Counted from the first letter of the stretch, positions 6,610 to 16,355 are shown. The stretch: 64,000 bases of DNA from Breznakibacter xylanolyticus (GCF_003254275.1 NZ_QKZK01000003.1:155746-219745); one strand, 5' to 3'. Made by a program: numbers and translations. Notes: generated from the sequence alone by a model not told the origin.

Positions 6610-9540
6610 TCACCTCAAAACAACAAACCCAGCCCAGGAATAAGGCTCCGGGTATTTCTTCTTCACCTTCAATTGTGCCTCTTTCAGCGCTTCGATTACC
6701 GACTTTCCGGTGAGATAGCCATCATAAAAGTGGATCATCAATTCCGAAGTCGCTTCATCCGGCACTTGCCATAAACTCATCACAATATTTTTGACACCGG
6801 CCATTTTAAAGGCGCGTTGCAAACCATAAACTCCCTCACTGTCGCTTATATCTCCTAATCCGGTTTCACATGCCGACAACACCACCAAATCAACATGGGT
6901 TAAATCCATTCCCGATATTTCAGCGGAAGTCAACACGCCGTCTGTTTGCGTTCGGTTGTCCTGACCGTGCAATTCTCCCGAAAGCAAAAAACCGGAACGA
7001 ATCATCGGGTTTGTCACAATCGTATATCCATCGCTGATCCCGTAGATGCTTTCCCGCATCACCGTACTCGTATTTTTTGGGTAATAAAAACCATGCGTGG
7101 CAATATGTATCAAGCGTATTTTATCGTCACTTTCCAAACATCGAAAATTGGCTTCTGTGGCATTTATCCCGCAATAAATATTGTATTTCAACCCTCTTTT
7201 ATCCATCAGTTGCGCTATCGTGCTGATTTCTTTGCGCGTTCCGGGTAGTGCAGCAAATCGACCTGATAAAATGTTACGGGTGATTTCTTTTTGAACATCA
7301 TTTCCCCAAGCGGCGGTTTCGGCCATAGTACCAAATGTAACATCTCCAAATAATGCCACATTCATCAGCGTTTGCGTGCTATCTTCCTTGGTGTTCCATA
7401 TCTCCTTCAGGCTGCTTAAGGTCTCCAGACTGTACGACTCATCAATCGTGAGTGCAGCAAATGATACCCTGTGCAAAATGCCACTCAACGATACAAATAC
7501 CCGACTGGCTCCCTCAAGATGCTTTGTCACTGGCGCCCAAACCATTTTGTACATTTGCCCGTGTTGATTGTCGGAGTAAAGGGCATTTATATTGTCTTTC
7601 GAACAGCCTCCCAGCAATGCCTCTATTTCACGTTCTTCTGCCAATGGCACCAGCTTCAAATCAGCACTATGTGGGGTAACAATCACTGCATAATACCGAT
7701 TCGCGATGGGATTTAACGGATCAATCGGAAAATTGACAAATTCAATTGCCACCTCATCATCATTCAGTTGGTCACGTACCTTCTGCCAGGTAATCTGTTT
7801 TAAAAAATATGCTTTTGTGTCGGCATGTTGCTCTACCTTTTCTATTAGCTGGTGTTCTTCCATCGTCAGGGTGTCAAGCAGATCCATCAATTGCTCTCGC
7901 TGATGCACTTGCAGCATTGCTTTTATTTCCGATTCCTTTTTACGTTTTACAATGTCTCGATATAACTTCTCTGCGTTATCGTCACGTAGTTGTTTAATAA
8001 CCGCTTCAAATGCTTGTTGCGATTGCAGTGCGCCATGCTTTAAACACAACACATTGTTGAGCACCTTGCCAATATTCCCTGCGCCGTTTTGCTGCAAATA
8101 AAACGCATTGATGATTCGGGCATCAGTCTCAAATCGTCTGGTAAAAAACTCTTTTTCTTCGAGCGTTGTTGTTTCAAAATATTGAGCCATCAACATTTTT
8201 AACGTGCTGTCTGCTTCTGCCATCATTTGAATCGCCTTGGCTTGATGCCCCAACGCACCATAAGTGAGTGCTGTTTGGATGGCTGGTTGAATATTCTCCT
8301 GAATTGAATAGCCTGACGGTTTTATGGTTTGCCAAAAAATACGGTATTGCTCGTTGGCCTTCTGATACTGTTTCTGCCTAAAATAGAACGCAGCCAATGC
8401 CCTTTTTTGAATTGCCATAATCCGTTGCGGCATTTCTTCACTTGACGCGATGGCTTCCTCAAAATATGTTTCTGCTTCCTTGTAATTGCCGGCAAATTCT
8501 TCATACAATCCCATTTGATTGAGATAATAGGTGTAAATTTCATCACCTTCAAAGGTCGATGAAAGCTCATTTGCTTTCTCTGCAAATTGCCGTGCCTCTG
8601 TAACATTACGGCTGCTTATTTTTGAATTGAGCATGGCAAGCACAACCCCAAAATACATGGTCGTTTCTTGGTACGCATCATCAGTGGACATTTTTTCGTA
8701 AGCCTGTTCTCTGATTTGCAATCCTTTGACTATATCGCCTCGCGATTCTGCATATTGGGCGTAGGTCAGCATCAATATGAGGGAATAAACACGCTCCCTT
8801 TCATCCATCTTCTGAAATTCATGATTCAGATTTCGAAACCATTCATCTGCTTTCACCACATTGCCCTTACTGAGTTCTATTTTGGCAAGACGGATTTTGG
8901 TGTCCATGACATTGGTGCGTTGTTCTGAATCCATTTGTTGTGCGATGAACAGGCATTGGCGGTACAATTGCTCCGCCTTTTCAATATCCTTCCCAAGGTT
9001 TTCAAGGCAAAAAGCATAATTAAACTCAATCCGGTAATGTCGCCTCTGCAAAAATTGGTTGCCCCATTGGGAACTGACAAAGGCTTTTTTTAAAATCCAG
9101 AATTCCGATGTAATTGTTTTCTCGTTCTGGCTCTTTTCATACAAAGTTGCTGCATACGTCAGAGCCTTTTCATACTTCCCTTCTGTAAAATACTCCTCAG
9201 TTTGATTGACATATTGGTACTTGTTATCGACCTGATGTACCAGCCATGCAACCGGAACATATTCTATTACCAGACCCAAAATCCCAAAAACAACAATCAA
9301 TATCCAAAATCCGATGTTGTGTGCGACTTTTCTGAAATTGCGTACGAAGTGGTAAACCCCCACCATCAGAAACAACACAACAAACAGGGTCACAATAAGC
9401 ATTCCCCCATATTTGTAAATCCCCCACAAACCGGTCGGTTGCATTACAAACCACAACAAATTGGCAATGTTGACACAGAGATATAAAATGACAATAATCA
9501 CTAAGCCATAAAAACTTTGCCGCAATGTTTGTTTTTTCAT
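6610..9540 (-). CDS. Membrane-anchored TPR-CHAT protein (caspase-like protease domain)
   Basis: This 976-residue protein has three parts. Residues about 8-100 hold three hydrophobic segments that should anchor it in the inner membrane. Residues about 105-470 are tetratricopeptide-like helical repeats (for example YYLNQMGLYEEFAGNYKEAE). Residues about 620-976 form a CHAT domain, the caspase/separase relative, with the expected dyad His816 (HIATHGF) and Cys891 (VLSACETGLG). CHAT proteases act in bacterial defence and signalling by cleaving partner proteins. Here the gene is third in an operon behind an ECF sigma factor and an anti-sigma-like protein (13-base gap), so its activity is probably tied to a regulated stress response. 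The substrate is unknown. Confidence 0.85.
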   Translation of the reverse strand: MKKQTLRQSFYGLVIIVILYLCVNIANLLWFVMQPTGLWGIYKYGGMLIVTLFVVLFLMVGVYHFVRNFRKVAHNIGFWILIVVFGILGLVIEYVPVAWLVHQVDNKYQYVNQTEEYFTEGKYEKALTYAATLYEKSQNEKTITSEFWILKKAFVSSQWGNQFLQRRHYRIEFNYAFCLENLGKDIEKAEQLYRQCLFIAQQMDSEQRTNVMDTKIRLAKIELSKGNVVKADEWFRNLNHEFQKMDERERVYSLILMLTYAQYAESRGDIVKGLQIREQAYEKMSTDDAYQETTMYFGVVLAMLNSKISSRNVTEARQFAEKANELSSTFEGDEIYTYYLNQMGLYEEFAGNYKEAETYFEEAIASSEEMPQRIMAIQKRALAAFYFRQKQYQKANEQYRIFWQTIKPSGYSIQENIQPAIQTALTYGALGHQAKAIQMMAEADSTLKMLMAQYFETTTLEEKEFFTRRFETDARIINAFYLQQNGAGNIGKVLNNVLCLKHGALQSQQAFEAVIKQLRDDNAEKLYRDIVKRKKESEIKAMLQVHQREQLMDLLDTLTMEEHQLIEKVEQHADTKAYFLKQITWQKVRDQLNDDEVAIEFVNFPIDPLNPIANRYYAVIVTPHSADLKLVPLAEEREIEALLGGCSKDNINALYSDNQHGQMYKMVWAPVTKHLEGASRVFVSLSGILHRVSFAALTIDESYSLETLSSLKEIWNTKEDSTQTLMNVALFGDVTFGTMAETAAWGNDVQKEITRNILSGRFAALPGTRKEISTIAQLMDKRGLKYNIYCGINATEANFRCLESDDKIRLIHIATHGFYYPKNTSTVMRESIYGISDGYTIVTNPMIRSGFLLSGELHGQDNRTQTDGVLTSAEISGMDLTHVDLVVLSACETGLGDISDSEGVYGLQRAFKMAGVKNIVMSLWQVPDEATSELMIHFYDGYLTGKSVIEALKEAQLKVKKKYPEPYSWAGFVVLR

Positions 9541-9553
9541 GTAAGCCTTTTTA

Positions 9554-10474
9554 TCAGAACCATCTCAATTCTTTCAGCATCGCTTTCGATAACGATGATT
9601 GGTGTGGATACAGTGCTTGCATCTTTTGAATGGCGGTTTTTGCCTTTGATAGGTTGCCGTTTTGAATATAGGCCAACGACAGGTAATAAAGCACATCTGC
9701 TCCGAAGGATGCGTTGTCGCGATTCAGTTCTTCAAAAATACCAACACAATCCTTTTTTTGTAACAAACGGCTCAAGCCCAAATAGAAATAGAGCCTTGCA
9801 TTTTTTTCGTGCAATGATTCGATTGACTGCAACAGTTTTTCTGCATTGGGGTAATCGCGGGCTGCTATTTGCTTTATGGCTGCTATGGCAATCTCACTTT
9901 CCTGTGCTGTCATCCCTTCAATCAGTGTGTTATTACCCCTCACCAGGTCGTTGGTCGTAGTTGATATGGTTATGGATGTCGGCACCAGTCCTGCATACTT
10001 TTCTACAAAGGCGTCATTCGATAGCTGTGTGGGCTGCCAAATCATGACCACCCCTGCTATCATGGCTGCGGCAAAGGTGACATAACCTATTAACTTCCGT
10101 CTGGGGCGCATTGTAATAGTCAGTTGCTTGTCTGCTCGCTCTTCCTCCATTTCTTCTCGGGCTCGCTTTATCTGTTCTTCCACCAAGGCTCGCGTGCGTA
10201 TTTGCGTCACAAGTGTTGTTTCCAGTTCGGATTGTGAAACAGTCTCTTCGTTCCATTCGTCATTGTTGCCTTCTGCCTGAGCCAGTTCCTCTTTTGCAGC
10301 TTTAATCTGTTGTTCGGCGTTTGCCCTCGACCTAAGCTGTTCTATTAATTGCCGTTGCACTTCTACTGCATTTTTCAGCTTTTCATCATGTTGAAGGTTG
10401 GCTTCAAATGCACTTTTTTCAACATCGCTCATCTCACCACGTAGGTAGCGCTCCACATTCTCTTGCTCTTTCAT
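9554..10474 (-). CDS. Membrane TPR protein, probable anti-sigma factor
   Basis: The 306-residue product starts with a helical region (ERYLRGEMSDVEKSAFEANL) of the type found in anti-sigma factors and their relatives. It is followed by a long Glu/Arg/Ala-rich coiled coil (about 40-120), one membrane segment (about 130-150, YVTFAAAMIAGVVMIW) and a periplasmic or outer tail with TPR-like helices (about 205-300). The gene overlaps the preceding sigma factor gene by four bases, the usual sign of translational coupling. No zinc-binding motif is visible. Its role as the anti-sigma partner is inferred from position and topology. Confidence 0.65.
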   Translation of the reverse strand: MKEQENVERYLRGEMSDVEKSAFEANLQHDEKLKNAVEVQRQLIEQLRSRANAEQQIKAAKEELAQAEGNNDEWNEETVSQSELETTLVTQIRTRALVEEQIKRAREEMEEERADKQLTITMRPRRKLIGYVTFAAAMIAGVVMIWQPTQLSNDAFVEKYAGLVPTSITISTTTNDLVRGNNTLIEGMTAQESEIAIAAIKQIAARDYPNAEKLLQSIESLHEKNARLYFYLGLSRLLQKKDCVGIFEELNRDNASFGADVLYYLSLAYIQNGNLSKAKTAIQKMQALYPHQSSLSKAMLKELRWF

Positions 10475-11070
10475 GATGGTTCTCCCATTAATTGTTGGCG
10501 CTCCTCGCTCGTTATCATCTCGGCATCTTCCAATTCGCTCAGGTACATCTTCTTCAATGTCTTCATGCAGCGCGACCTTTGGTTTTTCACAGTATCTGTC
10601 GATTGATAATTGGTCTGTTCCACGATTTCCTTATCGCTCTTTTCGTGGTACCAGTACAGTGTCAGCAGGGTTTTGCACGGATCTGTCAATTTACCCACTA
10701 TTTGATTGAGCAACATCGTCTTTTTATCCAATTCGGGCAACAAATCACTGTCGGGTTCCTCAATATCATGGATGCGTTCCGTCAGCCAAATCTTTCCCTT
10801 GCGCTTCATCTCATCAATGGCCATGTTGCGCCCTATGCTGAAAATAAAGGTCTTGATACTACAACGCATGTCTGTCAGCTTTCCCGCATTCACATACCCG
10901 CAAAACACCTGAAAACTCTCACTATAGATATCCTCCACCTCGTCAGTCCTTAAATCAGAAAAGGACTGTCGCATATATCCTATAAAGGCACTGTAATGTT
11001 GCTTATACAATTGGGTAATCACTCGGGGATTGGATTGACGAATCAGTTGTATCGTTTCTTGATCATTCAT
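10471..11070 (-). CDS. ECF-type RNA polymerase sigma factor
   Basis: This is a 199-residue sigma-70 family factor of ECF size. Region 2 is visible in HYSAFIGYMRQSF, EDIYSESFQVF and TFIFSIGRNMAID; region 4 in CKTLLTLYWYHEKSDKEIVE followed by VKNQRSRCMKTL. I use the ATG at 11070; an in-frame TTG three codons upstream is less likely. It heads the sigma / anti-sigma / CHAT operon, and ECF factors commonly activate their own operon, but I cannot define its promoter motif. The 140-base divergent spacer to the next gene contains AT-rich sequence only. Confidence 0.85.
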   Translation of the reverse strand: MNDQETIQLIRQSNPRVITQLYKQHYSAFIGYMRQSFSDLRTDEVEDIYSESFQVFCGYVNAGKLTDMRCSIKTFIFSIGRNMAIDEMKRKGKIWLTERIHDIEEPDSDLLPELDKKTMLLNQIVGKLTDPCKTLLTLYWYHEKSDKEIVEQTNYQSTDTVKNQRSRCMKTLKKMYLSELEDAEMITSEERQQLMGEPS

Positions 11071-11216
11071 TTTACACAATATTCTGATGATTAATAAAAA
11101 AGCATGACGTCATATGGCTAAATCTTCATAAATTTGTTCCTAAAATATCTATTTTTGAGTTAATTCGTGATCAATTCAAAAATAAAAAGACATTATACCA
11201 AACTCGATTTTTGTGT

Positions 11217-12356
11217 ATGAGAAGGATAAATTTTGATAATTTGCTATTAATTCACCTTCAGTTTGATAAACTGAATACTAGTCACTTTATTAGTTCTTCG
11301 GAATTACTGTGTGAAAAAATGATAACAGAAAGCTATGTAAATCAAGGCAATGATATTAGGTGTAAAAAAATAAATATTGTAAATAAAATATTCTGCAATA
11401 AGAATGAAATTACAAATTCAATTTTATTTGAAAATATAAAAGGTATTATTTCTCCAGTAAATCACGATTTGCTAGTAACTATTTTTTACAATGGTCACTT
11501 TTTTGAAGTTGCTTGCAAAGCAATAGTTACGAATTTTAAGGAACGTAAATTTATTCTTTGTGATTTAATAACCATTGATAAAAATATGTTTCCCTTACAT
11601 GAATTAGAAATAATAAAATGGCTAGTTAATCCAACTTGCTGGGAAAAGCTAGTAAATGACTCGAAATATCTTGATAGAGAAGAAATTAGCAATATAGTTG
11701 TAAATAAAATTGTATCTATCGCTTGTCATTCTGTATATGATGGCACATACACTTATAATTCTAATGACCCTAATGTAGAAAAAATAAAAAATGCTTATAA
11801 TTCATGCTATATTCATTCAATAGAAGTTTTAAATAATTCAAAAAATAAATTTAAAACAATAAGACAATTTATACCTCCATCAGATCACGAATTAAGTTTT
11901 TTTGAAATATGGTCTAATATTAAATGTCGTCCATATAGTGATTTCGAAATTAATTACAATTTCGAAGCTAAATCAATTATGTTATCTTCAATGCACAAGG
12001 AAACTTTTTTAAAACGAGATAGTGATTTTAGATCATATTTCAATGAAGAAACTGAAGAATATATTCTAAAGGCAAAGAAGTCATTTAATACCAGATATGA
12101 AATGAAAAATTTCATAATTGAGATTGAAAATGACTTTATCAAAAATAATATCATCACAGCATTTACGCAAAATTTAGACACATTAGATTACTATACATAC
12201 AATGTATTTTGTGATGATATTTTTACTATTTTAAATAAAAGATTACAATTTGTCGAAAGTAAACCTTTTGATATTAGTTCGCCTGCAAATCATAATATTA
12301 GAGATAGTTATGATGAATTTGTATCATGGTTTAAAAAACCATTTATCCCGTATTGA
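11217..12356 (+). CDS. Unknown protein, strongly AT-rich gene
   Basis: The 379-residue product is rich in Asn, Ile and Lys and gives no family match I can name. There is no signal peptide or membrane segment, so it is probably cytoplasmic. The ATG at 11217 is preferred over the TTG two codons earlier. Base composition is visibly more AT-rich than the sigma-CHAT operon beside it, and codons such as ATA and AAT dominate; together with its isolated position this suggests recent acquisition. A likely -7 element TATTTTTG lies about 60 bases upstream. Confidence 0.6.
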   Translation: MRRINFDNLLLIHLQFDKLNTSHFISSSELLCEKMITESYVNQGNDIRCKKINIVNKIFCNKNEITNSILFENIKGIISPVNHDLLVTIFYNGHFFEVACKAIVTNFKERKFILCDLITIDKNMFPLHELEIIKWLVNPTCWEKLVNDSKYLDREEISNIVVNKIVSIACHSVYDGTYTYNSNDPNVEKIKNAYNSCYIHSIEVLNNSKNKFKTIRQFIPPSDHELSFFEIWSNIKCRPYSDFEINYNFEAKSIMLSSMHKETFLKRDSDFRSYFNEETEEYILKAKKSFNTRYEMKNFIIEIENDFIKNNIITAFTQNLDTLDYYTYNVFCDDIFTILNKRLQFVESKPFDISSPANHNIRDSYDEFVSWFKKPFIPY

Positions 12357-12413
12357 AATCAATCTTTAAAAACGTAACAAAAGGCTCTTTATAACCCGTA
12401 AGTGTATTCGTTC

Positions 12414-12944
12414 ATGAAAATTACTGATAACATTTTACATAGTAGTGTTGAGCAAATAGCAGATTATTTAATTGAAGCAGGTATTTCATCATCGAAATTA
12501 ATTGGTACATATGGAAATTCATTTATACCCGATGGAGCTGTTATTAAATTTACTGATTTTGAAATAAAAGGTGAAAGAGAAACTGTCGTTGATGGCGTAA
12601 AAATCCCTTCAACTCGATACATTCAGCTAATTACAGATAAAGGCTATGTTTGTAGTCTATCACGCTTACAAGCATCGGTGTTTATTGGAGATCCGGAAAA
12701 TGGGATTACAGAGATTCAAAGTGGCATCCATAAAGGTAAGTTTTTCCTAAAAACCAACACTACTCCAAATCCATTTTTAATGGGTAACCAAGCATCCGCA
12801 TTAAAAAAATTAGTTGGTAAATCTTTTTTATGCAACCATATTTCTGGTTTTCGTTCTATTTATTGCAGCGAAGGCTATCATTCTATTGATGAATTACAAA
12901 TTGAACCTTACACAATTTGCAAACTGACAGAATACAAATCATAA
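12414..12944 (+). CDS. Unknown cytoplasmic protein
   Basis: This 176-residue protein starts MKITDNILHSSVEQIADYL; the GTG four codons upstream is a less likely start. It has no export signal. It looks like a mixed alpha/beta protein (beta-rich middle with TRYIQLITDKGYVCSLSRL), possibly with a small OB- or SH3-like barrel, but I cannot assign a family. It follows the AT-rich gene at 11217 by 57 bases on the same strand and may share its transcript. Confidence 0.5.
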   Translation: MKITDNILHSSVEQIADYLIEAGISSSKLIGTYGNSFIPDGAVIKFTDFEIKGERETVVDGVKIPSTRYIQLITDKGYVCSLSRLQASVFIGDPENGITEIQSGIHKGKFFLKTNTTPNPFLMGNQASALKKLVGKSFLCNHISGFRSIYCSEGYHSIDELQIEPYTICKLTEYKS

Positions 12945-13047
12945 TAATATAAAATACCAAGATATAAGTAGATCCGTAACAAAGTCTGATAACACTCCTA
13001 TTTCATTTCCTCTGTGCCTGAATTTACTTTATAAATGCACAAACCAA

Positions 13048-13539
13048 TTAGTTTTCAGGAAATACATGCCCTACAATATTTCCTTCCATCAGAGTAATGC
13101 TACAACATAATGGAAGCTTATCTCCAAACAGTTGTGATATTCCACTTTTAGGTGATATTCTAATTTCTCCTAAAAGTTCATTTTGAAATTTACCACCTTT
13201 TAACCAAACACCGGAGATTAATTTCCCATTAGATTCAGATCTAAATCTCTTTACAATAACCTCCCAATCTTGTACTTCTAAAACTTTTGGCAAAACATCA
13301 ATAAATTCCTCGATTGTTTCACATGCAGCAGCTTCAATAAGTGTACTTAAGTCATGCATGTTTATTTTTTCTGAGAAATAGTTTACACGACCAGGTTCGT
13401 CGCAATATTTTTTAGACTTCACTATTACATAGTATTGTTCATACTCCTTTCGTACAAGTTGTAATTGAATAACATTATCTCCAATTACAGCATAAACATC
13501 CCCCCAATAGAATGGGCCTTCGTATAAATGTTTTTTCAT
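13048..13539 (-). CDS. Unknown cytoplasmic protein
   Basis: The 163-residue product begins MKKHLYEGPFYWGDVYAVIG and has alternating beta strands and an amphipathic helix (STLIEAAACETIEEFIDVL). No signal peptide, membrane segment or catalytic motif is seen. Size, isolation and convergent orientation next to two unknown genes are compatible with an immunity- or accessory-type gene, but nothing in the sequence proves it. It borders the long gene-poor region that begins at 13540. Confidence 0.5.
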   Translation of the reverse strand: MKKHLYEGPFYWGDVYAVIGDNVIQLQLVRKEYEQYYVIVKSKKYCDEPGRVNYFSEKINMHDLSTLIEAAACETIEEFIDVLPKVLEVQDWEVIVKRFRSESNGKLISGVWLKGGKFQNELLGEIRISPKSGISQLFGDKLPLCCSITLMEGNIVGHVFPEN

Positions 13540-13828
13540 CTCGAATGCAGTTAATGATCATATAAAATTAGTAAATTTTAAATAGATGTTAAATTCGTGA
13601 ATTAAAAAAATGTTTATTCATATTTTGTGGCACACACCCCATAGTTGCCCCAAGTTCATAACTTGTGCCCATTCCTCTTTCCAATAGATATTTCGGTGAT
13701 ATTGCCCCCCTATTACAGGTATGATTTTTAGGCGATGGTAGTATGACAAAATTACCGTTTTTTCCTCAAACTTTGCCCCGCTAGTGCCCATTGCTGCCGC
13801 ACGATTGCATCGTGTGGCTTATTCCCAG

Positions 13829-13937
13829 CTGGCGCAAGGTTGCAACTTGTGCCTTTTTTTGCCGTTCCCCTTCGGGTCGGGCTTTCCATTTCAAGTCCTC
13901 GCTTTGCTCCGGGCTTTCCACTTCAATCCCTAACGGT
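13829..13937. repeat. Dispersed intergenic repeat, copy 2
   Basis: This begins with a REP-like hairpin GGCGCAAG-GTTGCAA-CTTGTGCC (one G-T pair) and runs to TTCAATCCCTAACGG. It shares both ends with copy 1 (about 2806-2863) but has about 50 additional bases, including two near-copies of CGGGCTTTCCA. Such sequences are widespread between Bacteroidota genes. Confidence 0.7.
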
Positions 13938-15036
13938 ACATTTCGAAGCCCTTCAATGATTTGTCGTACAGCCTGGGCACGCACTGGCTCCCTCGTCCCT
14001 TCGCTCCCTTAAAACGATGCCTCAGAAGACCCACCCACCCTCCCTAGAGGTAATTCGGCATTCGTCCACTCACCTCGGCAAGGGGCGCGCCGGGTCGGCC
14101 GGGCAGCCGTCTCTTATGGTAGCCATATCCGCGGCTAGCCGGCAGCCCGTCCGCCAAAGGTGGGGCCGGTACTCTTTATGCACAACCCGTTCCGTCAGCC
14201 ATTTCTTAAAGTTCGGCGAAGCCTCCAGGCTTCGTCGCATGGTTGGCCATGGCCTCCCTCTCTGGCATCTCATATCCATTGTTGCACACTACAATCTGCC
14301 GTCCCCAGCCCGGCACACCCCTTGCAGCTTCGGTTCGTTCCCTCATGGCAGCCTCCCTTGTCCGTGGGGCAGCCCTCACTCGTTACACTCCATTGCGCTT
14401 GGCGCTCCGTTCCTGCGTCACGGAAACTGCCTGCGCTCCATTCGTTCACTCCCTCACGCATCCCCACGTCCATCGGCTGCCCATTTTAGGCTCGCCTGCT
14501 GGTCGCCGTCGGCTGCGGGGCTGTCATGCTTTTTGCAAACCCCGCCCGCGTCCGGCATTGCCCCCTCCGGTCTCATACAATTCGTTCCCATCGCATTCCA
14601 TCCAAGCCTCCACACACCTCAATCTCCGGGGGCAAAGCCTCTCTTATAAAAGGCCAGTTTCTCATTTATCGCCCGCAGCCAATGTCACTTCATTCACTCA
14701 CCTCGCTCGTTGCGCTACATCCATTCACCTTGAGTCTTCACACCCTGCACATCATCTACCCGTTATCGTTACCCGTCACACATCGTCAAGGTTCATTCCT
14801 TCGCTCCACAACGCTCGTTTCATTCATTCAGCAACATTCGCTGCCACCCACAACGCAAAAAGCCCGCCAGCCCCTGGCCGCAAGCAGTTGCCAGCCCCCG
14901 TGCTCATCCTTCGCACTCCCGGTCTGCCACCGCCGGCTCCACTCGCAGACGGCTCGCGCCGAAGAGAAAAAGGTGGCCGCAAGCCATTGCACCCACCTTT
15001 TTCCAAAAAATACTGCAGCCCCTCCAATTATCCCCC

Positions 15037-15235
15037 CGGTACAGACGCGATTCATCGCGTCTCAAAAAGCACTACCAGTGCGTCTCAAAGCTACCAGTGC
15101 GTCTCAAAGCTACAGTGCGTCTCCCTCCACTCCTAAACTCCTCCACTCTAAACTCTTCCACCTCTCCACTTCTCCACTTCTCCACTCTTCAACTCCTCCA
15201 CTCTAAACTCTTCCACCCCTCCACTTCCTTCCCCC
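15037..15235. repeat. Composite repeat: palindrome + 19-bp units + C/T minisatellite (copy A)
   Basis: The block opens with the palindrome AGACGCGAT-TC-ATCGCGTCT (15043-15062). It continues with two to three units of the form CTACCAGTGCGTCTCAAAG and ends in a C/T-rich minisatellite built from CCACTTCTCCACTC-like steps and ACTCTAAACTCTTCCAC. One strand of the minisatellite is almost pure purine. Confidence 0.85.
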
Positions 15236-15525
15236 ACCCGCAAAAAAGCCACCTCAAGTTAGGCATCCGGCTCAAACCCCGTCAAGGTCATGCCCTTCGG
15301 GTTTTGCAGCCCCATCCCATACATCACGTACCCATTTTACTCACAAGCAAATCCAAAATAACCAACAGGGCCGCAAAAACCTTGACAGGTCGCCGGACAC
15401 CTTTCCATCCCGCTGTCTTTTTGCTCGTTGGGGAAAAAAATATTCCACATCCATCCATTACACACACACACGATGAGGTTAATTCCAGCAGAGTAGAGTA
15501 GGGGCGTAGCCACCACACACCCCCC

Positions 15526-15716
15526 GGCCGGTACAGACGCGATTCATCGCGTCTCAAAGCTAACAGTGCGTCACAAAGCTACCAGTGCGTCTCCCTCACC
15601 ACCCGTTCACCTCCACTTTTCCACTCTTCCACTCCTAAACTCTTCCACTTCTCTACTTCTCCACTCTTAACTCTTCCACTCCTCCACTCCTACACCCCTC
15701 CACTTCTCAACTTTCC
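15526..15716. repeat. Composite repeat, copy B
   Basis: This has the same three-part order as copy A: palindrome (15535-15554), two degenerate CTAACAGTGCGTCACAAAG-type units, then a C/T minisatellite to about 15716. The distance between the two palindromes is 492 bases. The minisatellite has a different unit order from copy A, which points to independent expansion after duplication. Confidence 0.85.
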
Positions 15717-15729
15717 ATAATGCTCCTAA

Positions 15730-16005
15730 TCATAAGCCCCAAGTTACAGGACTGCTGGGCAATGCCACAAGGGTGCGCTGCGCCCGTTCAAAAAAATCTC
15801 CACCCTCGTGCCTCGGGTCGTATTTTTTTGCCCGGCCCTTGCAGCAATGCCCCCCAGCCTGTGGGCGAAGGGCATTATGTTTATTCGCTCCTTTCACTGT
15901 AGGGCGTGTGGCTGGTGGCTGCACCTCTACCTCGTCAGCTCTTTCAAGTGCCGCTGCGTCATCATCCGGGGCAGCGCACCCGAGGTCTTCCTCCAGCTCT
16001 TTCAC
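15730..16005 (-). pseudogene. Possible decayed coiled-coil protein gene
   Basis: The frame on this strand is open for over 90 codons and reads a plausible charged coil (KELEEDLG preceded by LERELRDDQLKV), then a Pro/Thr-rich linker and a basic segment. No ATG lies in frame: only a GTG at 16005 inside the coil, and a stop codon lies just before the coil begins. It lies on the same strand as the small genes at 16356-17683 and may be the relic of a further member. The assignment is weak. Confidence 0.25.
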
Positions 16006-16183
16006 CTTCAGCTGGTCATCTCTCAGCTCCCTTTCTAAGGGGGCTTTTTTTTATGTCGGCATTCCTCTCATATAAATACCACATCAATAAATTTATCCAT
16101 CTACTATTTTGTATATTATCTCTCTGCAAAACAAATAACAACACAACTCAGGCACATTTACAACTCAGACGTCACAAAATAAC

Positions 16184-16218
16184 AAACGCCCGATGAAGCT
16201 TAACTTCACCGAGCGTTT
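16184..16218 (-). terminator. Hairpin AAACGC...GCGTTT
   Basis: Outer arms AAACGC and GCGTTT enclose an inner stem TGAAG/CTTCA. The imperfect stem lies beyond the 3' end of the 16356-17683 minus-strand gene set and could terminate it. Confidence 0.45.
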
Positions 16219-16355
16219 CCCCTCTTATCAAACACCTCTAAAGAATATCTTTTATCAATAGGCGTTAATCCAAAACACATGCAGGTTTATTTCAGCCCTT
16301 CTGCTCTTTCAATTATTATCCCCCTTCCTTTGAGGAAAAGCTGCGATGGACTTCT

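Larger units (their letters stand above)
13540..15729. other. Gene-poor, repeat-rich region
   Basis: No gene is supported here. Between about 13,800 and 15,060 the sequence becomes notably GC-rich and several frames stay open on both strands. Their translations are low in complexity (Pro, Ser, His, Arg), overlap one another and carry no recognisable domain, so I treat them as chance. The region contains intergenic repeat copy 2, two composite palindrome-plus-minisatellite blocks, and short palindromes such as AAGTT-CAT-AACTT near 13650. Confidence 0.65.

Noticed and set aside
7376..9486. Several open frames of 60-94 codons inside the CHAT gene
   Set aside because: They are alternative frames of the CHAT gene with no start signal or family resemblance.
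14017..15206. Long overlapping open frames of 60-297 codons on both strands
   Set aside because: They arise from high GC and repeats, overlap each other in several frames and encode low-complexity Pro/Ser/His/Arg sequence without domains.
15043..15554. CRISPR array suggested by repeated GTGCGTCTCAAAG units
   Set aside because: Units are adjacent without unique spacers of constant length, there are only two or three per block, and no cas gene is present.
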